From ZC4RG20 sp964553875 (lineage in GTDB: Bacteria > Pseudomonadota > Gammaproteobacteria > Steroidobacterales > Rariloculaceae), in the NCBI GenBank assembly GCA_964553875.1, contig CAZKNH010000076.1, positions 1-19,943 on the forward strand: a stretch of 19,943 bases of DNA, given 5' to 3'. Position numbers and translations under genes: made by a program. The notes under the pieces are model-generated. The model saw only the letters and a program-made list of their open reading frames with translations, was not told where the DNA came from and did no database searches. This document shows positions 1-7,353 of this stretch, piece by piece; the stretch's first letter is position 1; each line of letters begins with the position of its first letter.

Positions 1-1506
1 GATCAGCCATTCGCCGTCGCGCTTCACGAGCTCGTCCTCGTAGCGCCCGATCGCCGAGATGTGAATGTCGACGTTCGTCTTCATCACGACCATCCACGTC
101 GACGTGTGCCGAGCAGTGTCCTCGTCGAGGATCTCGATCAGCGAATCGCTGTTCCGGTTGTAGCGTCGGAGGCTCGCCGGATCGTAGCTCAGCGTCGCGG
201 GATCGGTGTTCCGTTGACGTTCCAGTCGATCGGTGATGATCGTGCGGATGTCGTCGCGGCCGACGTACCTCATCTTCTGGTAGCCGAAGACCGGCCCCTC
301 TCCAGTGAGCTCGTAGACCGCTTCCTCGGCGAACGCGGACGCGAAAAGATCCGGATCGCTCAGCTCGAAGCCGAGGTTCGCGCGCGCGAGCACTTGCTCG
401 ATCGCTTCGCGGTCGGACAGGCGCGCGTCGTCCTTGCGGTACGTGAGATTGCCGTACGCGATGCGGTCGCCGCGGAACGTGCCGAGCCAGAAGCGGCCGT
501 CGTGCGTCAGGACCATCGTCGCGTTACTGAAGGCCGGTGTCGCCGGCGTGTCGACGATGACCTCGTACTCCATCGTCGCAGGGTCGATCGCGATCCCGTA
601 CGTGCCGCGCGGGCAGGTCGCGAGCCGCTCGAGATCGTGCTGCGGTCCCGGCTTGCCGCCGCACTCGGGCACGTCGTTCTTCATGCCGGCCGTCAGCAAG
701 CGGCCCACGCCGTCGAAATGGAGGTTGTCCGGAGTGAACGGCAAGGGCGCCGTCGTCCGAAGCTGGCGTGCAGGGTTCGTGTTCGAGAATGCGACGACGG
801 TCTGGAAGCCCGACGAGACCACGTAGATTTCCTTGCCGTCCGGCGACACCTCGATGCCGTTGTTGCCCGGAAGCTCGGTCCCCTCGATCCGCGTGAAGCC
901 CGAATCGCCGGGCGACCATTCGAGCACGACGCCGGTCGGCCGCATCGCGACCGAATCCGCGAACGTTCGGCCCGGCAGGATCAGCACGGTCGCGACGAGC
1001 GAGCCGTCCGGGAGCGACGCGACGCTGTTCGCAGCGAGCCCGTCGGGCAGAGTAACGCAGCCCTTCCACGTGACGGCCGGCCGCTCACCGGTCGAGTCGA
1101 CGTCGAAGACCTCGATGGACTCGCGCTCGCCATGCATGACCGCGTACAGCGTCGAACGGCCGCCGCTGCCGGGCCGGAGGTGGAGACCATGCGCATTGAA
1201 TCGCGCCGGATCGGGCGGCTCGGTGCAGCCGGGATACATCGGATCGTGCGCGGCGCGCGGTCGCTCGCCCGGATAGAGCACGCTCCACGTCGCCTCGTCG
1301 GTATCGACGAGGACGAGCCCGGCGCCGTCTGCCATCGAGCTCGCGATGATGTAGTTCGTGCCCGGAACGAGCACGAGGTCTTCCGGATTCTGCAGACCGC
1401 ACACGAACTCGAGACCCGCCCGAGGGGCGCAGTCCGTGTCTGACGACTGGGCGAAGGCCGGTAGCGCCACGGCGGCCAGGATGGACAAGAGTGCGAGCCT
1501 CGTCAT
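1..1506 (-). CDS. Exported SMP-30/paraoxonase-like beta-propeller fused to a SnoaL/NTF2-like domain (3' end outside window)
   Basis: Reading the minus strand from the ATG at 1506 gives 502 codons without a stop, running off the left edge. Residues 1-19 are a signal peptide (MTRLALLSILAAVALPAFA, cleavage before QSS), so the protein is probably periplasmic. Residues of about 30-350 look like a six-bladed propeller of the SMP-30/strictosidine synthase/paraoxonase type: NAHGLHLRP, LPDGLAANSVASLPDGS, NNGIEVSPDGKEIYVVS (N215, N216) and PDNLHFDGVGRLLTAGM (D260, N261). In that superfamily such Asn/Asp residues bind calcium at the active centre, and known members are lactonases or esterases. From about residue 360 (LSDREAIEQVLARANLGFEL) to the edge (GRYEDELVKRDGEWLI) it matches a SnoaL-like NTF2 fold. 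A GGGGG run at 1513-1517 lies 6 bases before the ATG. It is divergent from glgA. The substrate is unknown; the domain calls are by motif reading. Confidence 0.8.
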   Translation of the reverse strand, partial: MTRLALLSILAAVALPAFAQSSDTDCAPRAGLEFVCGLQNPEDLVLVPGTNYIIASSMADGAGLVLVDTDEATWSVLYPGERPRAAHDPMYPGCTEPPDPARFNAHGLHLRPGSGGRSTLYAVMHGERESIEVFDVDSTGERPAVTWKGCVTLPDGLAANSVASLPDGSLVATVLILPGRTFADSVAMRPTGVVLEWSPGDSGFTRIEGTELPGNNGIEVSPDGKEIYVVSSGFQTVVAFSNTNPARQLRTTAPLPFTPDNLHFDGVGRLLTAGMKNDVPECGGKPGPQHDLERLATCPRGTYGIAIDPATMEYEVIVDTPATPAFSNATMVLTHDGRFWLGTFRGDRIAYGNLTYRKDDARLSDREAIEQVLARANLGFELSDPDLFASAFAEEAVYELTGEGPVFGYQKMRYVGRDDIRTIITDRLERQRNTDPATLSYDPASLRRYNRNSDSLIEILDEDTARHTSTWMVVMKTNVDIHISAIGRYEDELVKRDGEWLI

Positions 1507-1656
1507 GCGGATCCCCCTGCGTCAACGCACACCGAGGCCATTATTCACGAACCGCGGGGAGCTGGCACGAGCCGTCGTCATTCACGGCGCGGAATGGTCG
1601 TATCATCGCCCACCATATTCCCGTGGAAAGAACGAGATACGCTCAAGGACGACACG

Positions 1657-3057
1657 ATGCGCATCCTGATGATCTCGGCGGAGTGCGCTCCGCTCGCGAA
1701 GACGGGCGGTCTCGCGGACGCCGTCTCCGGACTCGTCGACGCGCTCTGGCGCAGGGGACACGATGTCCGCACCTTGATGCCGGGCTACGGACGGCCCCTC
1801 CCGGCGGGTTATGCCGGCTCACCGGCGGCGCCGATCGGCGGAGTCGAGCTTCGCGTCGCGCAGCGCACCGACGGCGGACCCACGCTCTACGTCGTCGACG
1901 CCGATGAGCTCGGCCGCGACGGCCGCATCTATCTCGGCGACGACCGCGACGCCGTTCGCTTCTGGCGGTTCAGCCGGGCGGCGCTCGACATCGTCGCGGC
2001 GCTCGACTGGCGCCCGGACGTGCTCCATTGTCACGACTGGCATGCATCGCTCGTCCCCGCTCTCGCGCGCCGTTCCGCCACGCTTGCCGAAACGCCTTCC
2101 GTGCTGACGCTGCACAACGCGGGCTACCAGGGCGCTGTTGCACGCAGCGTGCTCCCCGAGGACGCGCAAGCGGCAATCGCTGCGCTCGAGGACGATGCGT
2201 CCCGCGGTCGTGACTACGTCCGTTTCCTCGAGCTGGGCATCCGTCATGCGACCGTCGTCACGACCGTGAGCCCAGGCTACGCGCGAGAAATCCGCACGCC
2301 GGAGCTCGGAATGGGCCTCGACGCGCTGCTCCGCGAGCGCGGCGACGACTTCGTGGGCATCCTGAACGGAGTCGACTACTCGCTGTGGAGCCCGGAGTCG
2401 GACCCGTACCTGCCGACCCGCTTCCAGCGGGGCGACGCAGCCGGAAAACGGCGCGTCAAGCTCGAGCTCTGCGCCGAGCTCGGGCTCGTCGACGATGCGC
2501 CGCTCGTCGGCGCGGTCTCGCGCCTCGTCGAGCAGAAGGGCATCGATCTGCTCGCCGCCGCGCTGCCCGAGCTGCTCGGGCGCACGCGCGCCCGCTTCGC
2601 GATCCTCGGGAGCGGCGAGCCGTGGCTCGAGGCGACGCTCAGCGAGCTTGCGGCGTCGCACCGCGAGCGGCTCGCGTTCCGCTCGGGATACGACGAGGCG
2701 CTCGCGCATCGAATCATCGCGGGCAGCGATCTGCTCGTGATGCCCTCGCGCTACGAGCCGTGCGGCCTGACACAGCTCTATGCGATGCGCTACGGCACCA
2801 TCCCGGTCGTCCGCAAGACCGGGGGGCTCTCGGACACCGTCTCGCATTTCGATTCGGCGACGGGGAAAGGCACCGGCAGCGTGTTCGAGCATGCCGACGC
2901 GCAGGGGCTGATCTGGGGACTCACGACCGCGCTCGGCTGGTACGAGGACGAAGACGTGTGGCGGCGGATCGTGGAGAACGCGCTGCGGGTCGACTTCTCA
3001 TGGACGCGGCAAAGCGGTGACTACGAAGCGCTGTATCGCCGCGTGATCCTCATGTAA
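1657..3057 (+). CDS. glgA: Glycogen synthase (ADP-glucose)
   Basis: Transfers glucose from ADP-glucose to the non-reducing end of an alpha-1,4-glucan; cytoplasmic GT5 enzyme. The 466-residue product is close to the usual length of about 477. It has the N-terminal AKTGGLADAVSGL loop with the ADP-glucose lysine at K15, the same number as in E. coli, which supports the ATG at 1657 over an in-frame ATG at 1594. AAGGA at 1645-1649 lies 7 bases upstream. Other family marks are HNAGYQG, GVDYSLWSPESDPYLP, the C-domain opening VSRLVEQKGIDLL and the SRYEPCGLTQLYAMRYG block with the catalytic-site glutamate E367, followed by RKTGGLSDTVSHFD. It stands alone on the plus strand, divergent from the propeller gene and 11.5 kb from the other glycogen genes in the window. 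Confidence 0.96.
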   Translation: MRILMISAECAPLAKTGGLADAVSGLVDALWRRGHDVRTLMPGYGRPLPAGYAGSPAAPIGGVELRVAQRTDGGPTLYVVDADELGRDGRIYLGDDRDAVRFWRFSRAALDIVAALDWRPDVLHCHDWHASLVPALARRSATLAETPSVLTLHNAGYQGAVARSVLPEDAQAAIAALEDDASRGRDYVRFLELGIRHATVVTTVSPGYAREIRTPELGMGLDALLRERGDDFVGILNGVDYSLWSPESDPYLPTRFQRGDAAGKRRVKLELCAELGLVDDAPLVGAVSRLVEQKGIDLLAAALPELLGRTRARFAILGSGEPWLEATLSELAASHRERLAFRSGYDEALAHRIIAGSDLLVMPSRYEPCGLTQLYAMRYGTIPVVRKTGGLSDTVSHFDSATGKGTGSVFEHADAQGLIWGLTTALGWYEDEDVWRRIVENALRVDFSWTRQSGDYEALYRRVILM

Positions 3058-3138
3058 AGGCCCGTGGTCCTCATACCGACGCCGTGCACTTCGTTGGTGC
3101 AGGCGAGATTCCTGCTCGATCAACCGATTTCTCCTCGA

Positions 3139-3166
3139 CTCACGCCTCCTCAGCTCACCCCTCCTC
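3139..3166 (+). repeat. Tandem pyrimidine-rich repeat, period 15
   Basis: CTCACGCCTCCTC at 3139-3151 is followed 15 bases later by CTCACCCCTCCTC at 3154-3166, one mismatch apart. Further degenerate ACTCCTCGC-like units follow to about 3195. This is a short low-complexity tract just after glgA; no function can be assigned. Confidence 0.5.
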
Positions 3167-3291
3167 GCTGCCACACTCCTCGCCGCACTCCCCTCGCTTC
3201 AGGCGCGCCCGAGGGGCGCCATACCCCTGCACCTCGACACGACTCCGGGCCCGACGAGCACGCAGAGCATGCTCCGCGATTAACGGCAAAT

Positions 3292-3354
3292 GATCACATT
3301 GCTCCGCCTTGTGATCTTCCCGCGTGTGCGGGTATCCTTGCACCCGCGATCACA
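3292..3354. promoter_or_regulatory. Triple GATCACA repeat with two mutually exclusive hairpins
   Basis: GATCACA occurs at 3292-3298, its complement TGTGATC at 3310-3316 and GATCACA again at 3348-3354. The last two form a 7-bp inverted repeat that frames two alternative hairpins: CCCGC (3319-3323) with GCGGG (3328-3332), and GCGGGT (3328-3333) with ACCCGC (3342-3347). The GCGGG segment is shared, so only one can form at a time. The TGTGA half-sites resemble those of CRP/FNR regulators, but the spacing is not the classical TGTGA-N6-TCACA. The region lies 160-225 bases before the receptor start, so a regulatory role is plausible but unproven. Confidence 0.4.
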
Positions 3355-3401
3355 CTCTGCCTGACAACCAGAGCTCTCTAAGGACAATCCTATACGGAAT
3401 A

Positions 3402-3423
3402 TCGGCGTTTCAGGGGACGCCGA
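3402..3423 (+). promoter_or_regulatory. Leader hairpin upstream of the first receptor gene
   Basis: TCGGCGT (3402-3408) and ACGCCGA (3417-3423) form a perfect 7-bp stem with an 8-base loop, followed by a purine-rich stretch. It lies 94 bases before the start codon and would be in the untranslated leader if transcription begins upstream. There is no T-run after it, so it is not an obvious attenuator. Confidence 0.35.
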
Positions 3424-3517
3424 AGGGGGACCACTTTGACTCATTTACCGTTGCGGGCATTCCTGCGCGCCACGGCCAAATCTCGGACCAATCAACAAGT
3501 AACGGGAGGATTCAGGA

Positions 3518-6500
3518 ATGGATAGCAACCCAATCCATTACAAGAAGAAGCTACTGCATTGCGCCGTGGCAGCCGTGCTCGGCACCTCGGGGGCCGCTGC
3601 TGGCCTTTACACTCCCGCGGCCGTCGCACAGGAGACGTCGAGCGCTAACGACCGTGAGGTCGAAGAGGTCGTGGTCACGGGCTCGCGCATCGTGCGCCGG
3701 GACCTCGAAGTCAACAGTCCTTTGCTAACGGTCGACCGAGAGCTGTTCGAGGACAGTGCCTTCATCTCGATCGAGCAGGTGCTGAACGATCTCCCGCAAT
3801 TCATGGTCGGCGGCGTGAACATGAGCGCCGCAGCGGTGACGAATCTGCAGGCGGCGAACGGCCTCGAGGGAGGCCTCGGCACGGGCGACGCGTTCAACAT
3901 GTCGCTGCTGCCGAACAACGCGCAGGCGATCGGTATCGTGGTGCCGGGCGCGGCCAACGTGAACTTGCGTGGCCTTGGCGCCAACCGTTCGCTGACACTG
4001 ATCGACGGCCATCGCGCGATGCCGCTCAACGCGTCGATGATTGTCGACCTGAACACGATTCCCTCGATCGCGATCGGCAGCATGGAGGTGATCACCGGTG
4101 GTGCCTCGGCCGTGTACGGAGCCGACGCGCTGGCCGGCGTCACGAACATCAGGTTCCGCGAAGACTTCGAGGGCGTGAGCCTGCGCGTCCGCGGAGGCAC
4201 GAACGAGGTCGGCGATGGCGACGAGCATCAGATCGGCGCGCTGATCGGCGCGAACTTCGCCGGCGGCCGCGGCAACGTGATGATCGGCATGGAGTACAGT
4301 AACCGCCGCGAAGCACTGTGGAAGGAGCGAGGCTTCTTCCGTGAGGTCATGGACTCGCCCTATTCCGACTCCGGCGACTTCCTCTTCGGCTGGGATCCGT
4401 ACTATTCGTCCGGCGCACAGTTCGGCACGCAGAACGCAGTGCAGGGCGCGTGGAACGGCAATGCGCCGTCGACGGACGCGATCCTGCAGGTCTTCGGTGA
4501 CCGGACATGCACGGATGCCAATGGCCAACCCGTGAACTGCGTCGCGGATGGAAGCAACCTGCCGCGCGGAGGCGGCTGGTACTTCAACGCGGACGGCACG
4601 ATCTACACGCGAAGCTCGCAAACGGGCGGCGGCACCACTGGGCAACCGACGGTCTACTATGGACCGCAGCGCTTCAATGGTTTGAATCCTGACGGACGTC
4701 CCACCGAGGACAACCCGTTCGAGACGACCTGCACGTACACGACTCTTGGTACCAGCGCGGATCCGAGATTCCCGGGCGAGCCATGCAACCCGACGCTGAA
4801 TCGCGTCGACTACGACCGATGGCTGTCGAGCCCGCGCGATGCGTACAACATGTTCGGACGCGCGACGTTCGATATCACGGATACGCTCGAGATCTATACC
4901 AACTTCCATTTTGCGTCGTCGAAGACGTATACACGGCGTGAGCCGGCGCCGATTCTCGGCGGCTTCAACGTCGTCATTCCGTTCGACGCGCTGCAGGACG
5001 GCGAGGACATCTACCTGCCGTCTCTTGACATCGAGACCGGACAAACCATCAGCTCCTATCTGCCCGGAGGCATCCACGGCACGAGCTGCGCGCCAACCGG
5101 CGGCTGCAAGATGTCCGAGGTTTACCCCGTGCCGGAGGAGCTCCGTATTCTGCTCGAGTCGCGCCCTGTGGAAATGTGGACAACCGGTCCCTTCGAGGGT
5201 CTCAGCAGGTGTCATCTCTACACCCAGCTGCCAGCGGGCTCTTCGGGACCGGGCGTCCTCGAAAACCCGCAGACGGGCGCCCTGTACTCGGTCGAGATCG
5301 ACCCAAACACGGGCAAGGCCGTGAACACATGCGGCCCGAACTCGGGCTGGCAGTTGAACTGGCAACCCGCGTGGATGCCGCCTCGCGGCACCGAGAACAC
5401 GGCCCAGCTCTACCAGATCGCGGTCGGGCTTCGGGGCGACCTCGGGTTCTCCGACTGGACCTGGGATCTCTACACGTCGCAAGGCATGTCGGAGACGCAG
5501 ACGAAGTACATCGGCTTCTTATCGATCAATACCTACCAGCGCATCCTCTCTGCGCCGAACTACGGTAAGGGGTACTCGGAGACGGGCCCGGCGTCGAAGT
5601 ACCTGACCTGCACGAGCGGCCTGAATCCGTTCGACCGCAACCTCGTCGTGTCCGACGATTGCATAGAGGCGATCATCGCGAACACGATCGATCGCAACAC
5701 GATGATCCAGAGCATCTACGAGTTCAACGCTCAGGGCCGTGTGGCGGAGCTGCCGGGAGGCGAGATGCGCGCCGCGTTCGGCGCGACCTATCGCACCAAC
5801 AAGTACAAGTTCGTGCCCGACGCGCTGCTCGACCGCACGTATCTCACGGACTTCTCGGCAGGCGCCTTCGGTTCGGGAAGCATCGATGAAGAGGTATCCG
5901 TCCGCGAAATCTATGGCGAGCTGCTGGTCCCGCTGATCCAAAACAAGCGCGCCGCCCGCAGTCTCGAGCTCGAGCTTGGTGCTCGTCACTCGGAGTACAC
6001 GACGGGCCAGAACGTCGATACCTACAAGGCTCTCATGAGCTACGCGCCGCTCGATTGGTTGCGCTTCCGCGGCGGGTACAACCGGGCCGAGCGGGCGCCG
6101 AACATGTCCGAGCTCTACGCCACGCCGAACGGCAGCGCGCAGTTCGGCTCGTTCCCCAACGACCCCTGCCGCAACAACCCGGTGGGTGCGACGGTGGCGT
6201 TCCCGGGGCCGACGCCGGGCTCGACGCTCAACAACACCGACACGACGGACCCCGCGTTCCGCGCCCAGCTGCAGCAGCTGTGCTCCGAGCACATCAACTT
6301 CTGGGGCGGAAACAACAGCTCGGAGTTCCATGCCAACCCCAGCGAGTGGAACGTTGGCGGAGGCGGCGCGCTCGTAGTCGGCAACCCGAAGCTAAAGAAC
6401 GAGCGAGGCGACACGTGGACGTGGGGTGTGGCGTTCCGTCTGCCGTTGGAGCGGCGAGCGCTGCAGAACATCACCGGTACGGTGGACTGGTACAAGGCGC

Positions 6501-7237
6501 GCGTCAGCGACCCGATCAACGTGCTGACAACGGCCACGATCGTCAACACGTGCTACAACATCAACGGTCTGAACCCGACCTTCTCGCTCAACGATCCCGA
6601 GGGCTACTGCTCGCTGATCGAGCGTGACCCGGTGGATGGCGGCATCGAGCGCGTCTATCTCTCGTTCGATAACCAGGACCGCCTGGAGATCAGCGGAGTG
6701 GACGTCGCTGTGCAGTGGAGCGCCAATCTGGTGGATCTGGGCTTCGACAACGCGCCCGGTCGCTTGTCGATCAACACCAACATGAATTTCCTGATGGACC
6801 AGATCCAGCGCTTCATCGGCTCCACGGACGAGGTCGCCGACTATGCCGGCTTCAACGGCGCGTCTAAGTTCCGTTCGAACGTGGGCTTCACGTACAGCTG
6901 GGACCGCCATCGGGTGACCCTGGTTTGGAACTATCGCGACGGAACGAAGAGCCCGACGACGTGGGCGGCGCAACCGAACGCCACCGGAACGACTGGTCCG
7001 GAGCTCAGGCAGAACCCCGAGCTCGCAGGCTACAAGTCAGTGCACATGTTCAACCTGACTGCCGGCACCCGCGTCGGCGCGGTGAACCTGTCGCTCAGCG
7101 TGAACAACCTGTTCGACAAGAAGCCGCGTCCCGGCGGGTATCAGTTGGCGGATCCGCGCGGGGGCTTCGGTACCTTCAGTCCGTTCGACGATCTCGTGGG
7201 CCGTCGCTACGCCTTCAACATGTCGGTCGACTTCTGA
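3518..7237 (+). CDS. TonB-dependent outer-membrane receptor (large, cysteine-paired)
   Basis: Energised importer of the outer membrane; 1239 residues, long for the family (commonly about 700-1050). GGGAGGA at 3504-3510 lies 7 bases before the ATG. Residues 1-37 form a signal peptide with cleavage after AAVA. The TonB box EVEEVVVTGSRI is at about 47-58. The plug follows, with NLRGLGANRSLTLIDGHRA and GGASAVYGADALAGVTNI (about 193-210), both typical of the large receptor group common in Xanthomonas- and Caulobacter-like bacteria. The barrel ends with NLFDKKPRPGG and a C-terminal NMSVDF whose final phenylalanine is the usual outer-membrane assembly signal. The mature protein has 14 cysteines arranged as close neighbours, for example C-T-DANGQPVN-C and TCTSG to DDC, suggesting loop disulfides. 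The ligand cannot be deduced. It converges on the second receptor gene. Confidence 0.95.
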   Translation: MDSNPIHYKKKLLHCAVAAVLGTSGAAAGLYTPAAVAQETSSANDREVEEVVVTGSRIVRRDLEVNSPLLTVDRELFEDSAFISIEQVLNDLPQFMVGGVNMSAAAVTNLQAANGLEGGLGTGDAFNMSLLPNNAQAIGIVVPGAANVNLRGLGANRSLTLIDGHRAMPLNASMIVDLNTIPSIAIGSMEVITGGASAVYGADALAGVTNIRFREDFEGVSLRVRGGTNEVGDGDEHQIGALIGANFAGGRGNVMIGMEYSNRREALWKERGFFREVMDSPYSDSGDFLFGWDPYYSSGAQFGTQNAVQGAWNGNAPSTDAILQVFGDRTCTDANGQPVNCVADGSNLPRGGGWYFNADGTIYTRSSQTGGGTTGQPTVYYGPQRFNGLNPDGRPTEDNPFETTCTYTTLGTSADPRFPGEPCNPTLNRVDYDRWLSSPRDAYNMFGRATFDITDTLEIYTNFHFASSKTYTRREPAPILGGFNVVIPFDALQDGEDIYLPSLDIETGQTISSYLPGGIHGTSCAPTGGCKMSEVYPVPEELRILLESRPVEMWTTGPFEGLSRCHLYTQLPAGSSGPGVLENPQTGALYSVEIDPNTGKAVNTCGPNSGWQLNWQPAWMPPRGTENTAQLYQIAVGLRGDLGFSDWTWDLYTSQGMSETQTKYIGFLSINTYQRILSAPNYGKGYSETGPASKYLTCTSGLNPFDRNLVVSDDCIEAIIANTIDRNTMIQSIYEFNAQGRVAELPGGEMRAAFGATYRTNKYKFVPDALLDRTYLTDFSAGAFGSGSIDEEVSVREIYGELLVPLIQNKRAARSLELELGARHSEYTTGQNVDTYKALMSYAPLDWLRFRGGYNRAERAPNMSELYATPNGSAQFGSFPNDPCRNNPVGATVAFPGPTPGSTLNNTDTTDPAFRAQLQQLCSEHINFWGGNNSSEFHANPSEWNVGGGGALVVGNPKLKNERGDTWTWGVAFRLPLERRALQNITGTVDWYKARVSDPINVLTTATIVNTCYNINGLNPTFSLNDPEGYCSLIERDPVDGGIERVYLSFDNQDRLEISGVDVAVQWSANLVDLGFDNAPGRLSINTNMNFLMDQIQRFIGSTDEVADYAGFNGASKFRSNVGFTYSWDRHRVTLVWNYRDGTKSPTTWAAQPNATGTTGPELRQNPELAGYKSVHMFNLTAGTRVGAVNLSLSVNNLFDKKPRPGGYQLADPRGGFGTFSPFDDLVGRRYAFNMSVDF

Positions 7238-7269
7238 CCGCCGAAGTCGCGTGACCGTCCCACCCCCCT

Positions 7270-7297
7270 CTCCCCCTGGCGGCAACGCCAGGGGGAG
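7270..7297. repeat. Perfect 12-bp GC-rich hairpin with GCAA loop (REP-like, possible bidirectional terminator)
   Basis: CTCCCCCTGGCG (7270-7281) and CGCCAGGGGGAG (7286-7297) pair perfectly around GCAA, a stable GNRA tetraloop. It sits in the 116-base gap between two convergent receptor genes. Flanks CCCCCC on the left and GGGGCGAGGG on the right could extend pairing loosely. No T-run follows on either strand, so it is not a textbook intrinsic terminator. Its form resembles the dispersed CCCTCTCCC palindromes seen between genes in many GC-rich proteobacteria. Confidence 0.65.
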
Positions 7298-7353
7298 CGG
7301 AGGCACAGGGGCGAGGGTCGCTCGAAGCGGCCCCCGCTCCTCTCCTCGATCGA

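Larger units (their letters stand above)
3058..3517. other. Long non-coding region before the first TonB-dependent receptor
   Basis: These 460 bases hold no convincing gene; the only plus-strand reading frames are proline- and arginine-rich and show no family features. The left part (about 3130-3200) is pyrimidine-rich with repeated CTCCTC. The right part holds three copies of GATCACA or its complement, two overlapping hairpins and a separate 7-bp hairpin close to the receptor start, each listed separately. This is most likely the promoter and untranslated leader of the receptor gene plus the 3' flank of glgA. I see no oligo-T terminator after glgA and no cobalamin riboswitch box. Confidence 0.6.

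Noticed and set aside
61..1443. 460-codon plus-strand open frame
   Set aside because: It is antisense to the propeller-SnoaL gene. Its translation is arginine-rich with no family motif, while the minus strand has a signal peptide and two recognisable domains.
3064..3381. 105-codon plus-strand frame after glgA
   Set aside because: Proline- and threonine-rich low-complexity product, no ribosome-binding site, no recognisable domain; it lies in the repeat-rich leader region.
3380..3517. Cobalamin riboswitch before the first receptor
   Set aside because: TonB-dependent receptors are often B12-controlled, but I found no B12-box-like GCCACTG core or matching fold.
3725..5482. 585-codon minus-strand frame under the first receptor gene
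   Set aside because: Arginine- and valine-rich shadow of the receptor reading frame in GC-rich DNA; no motifs.
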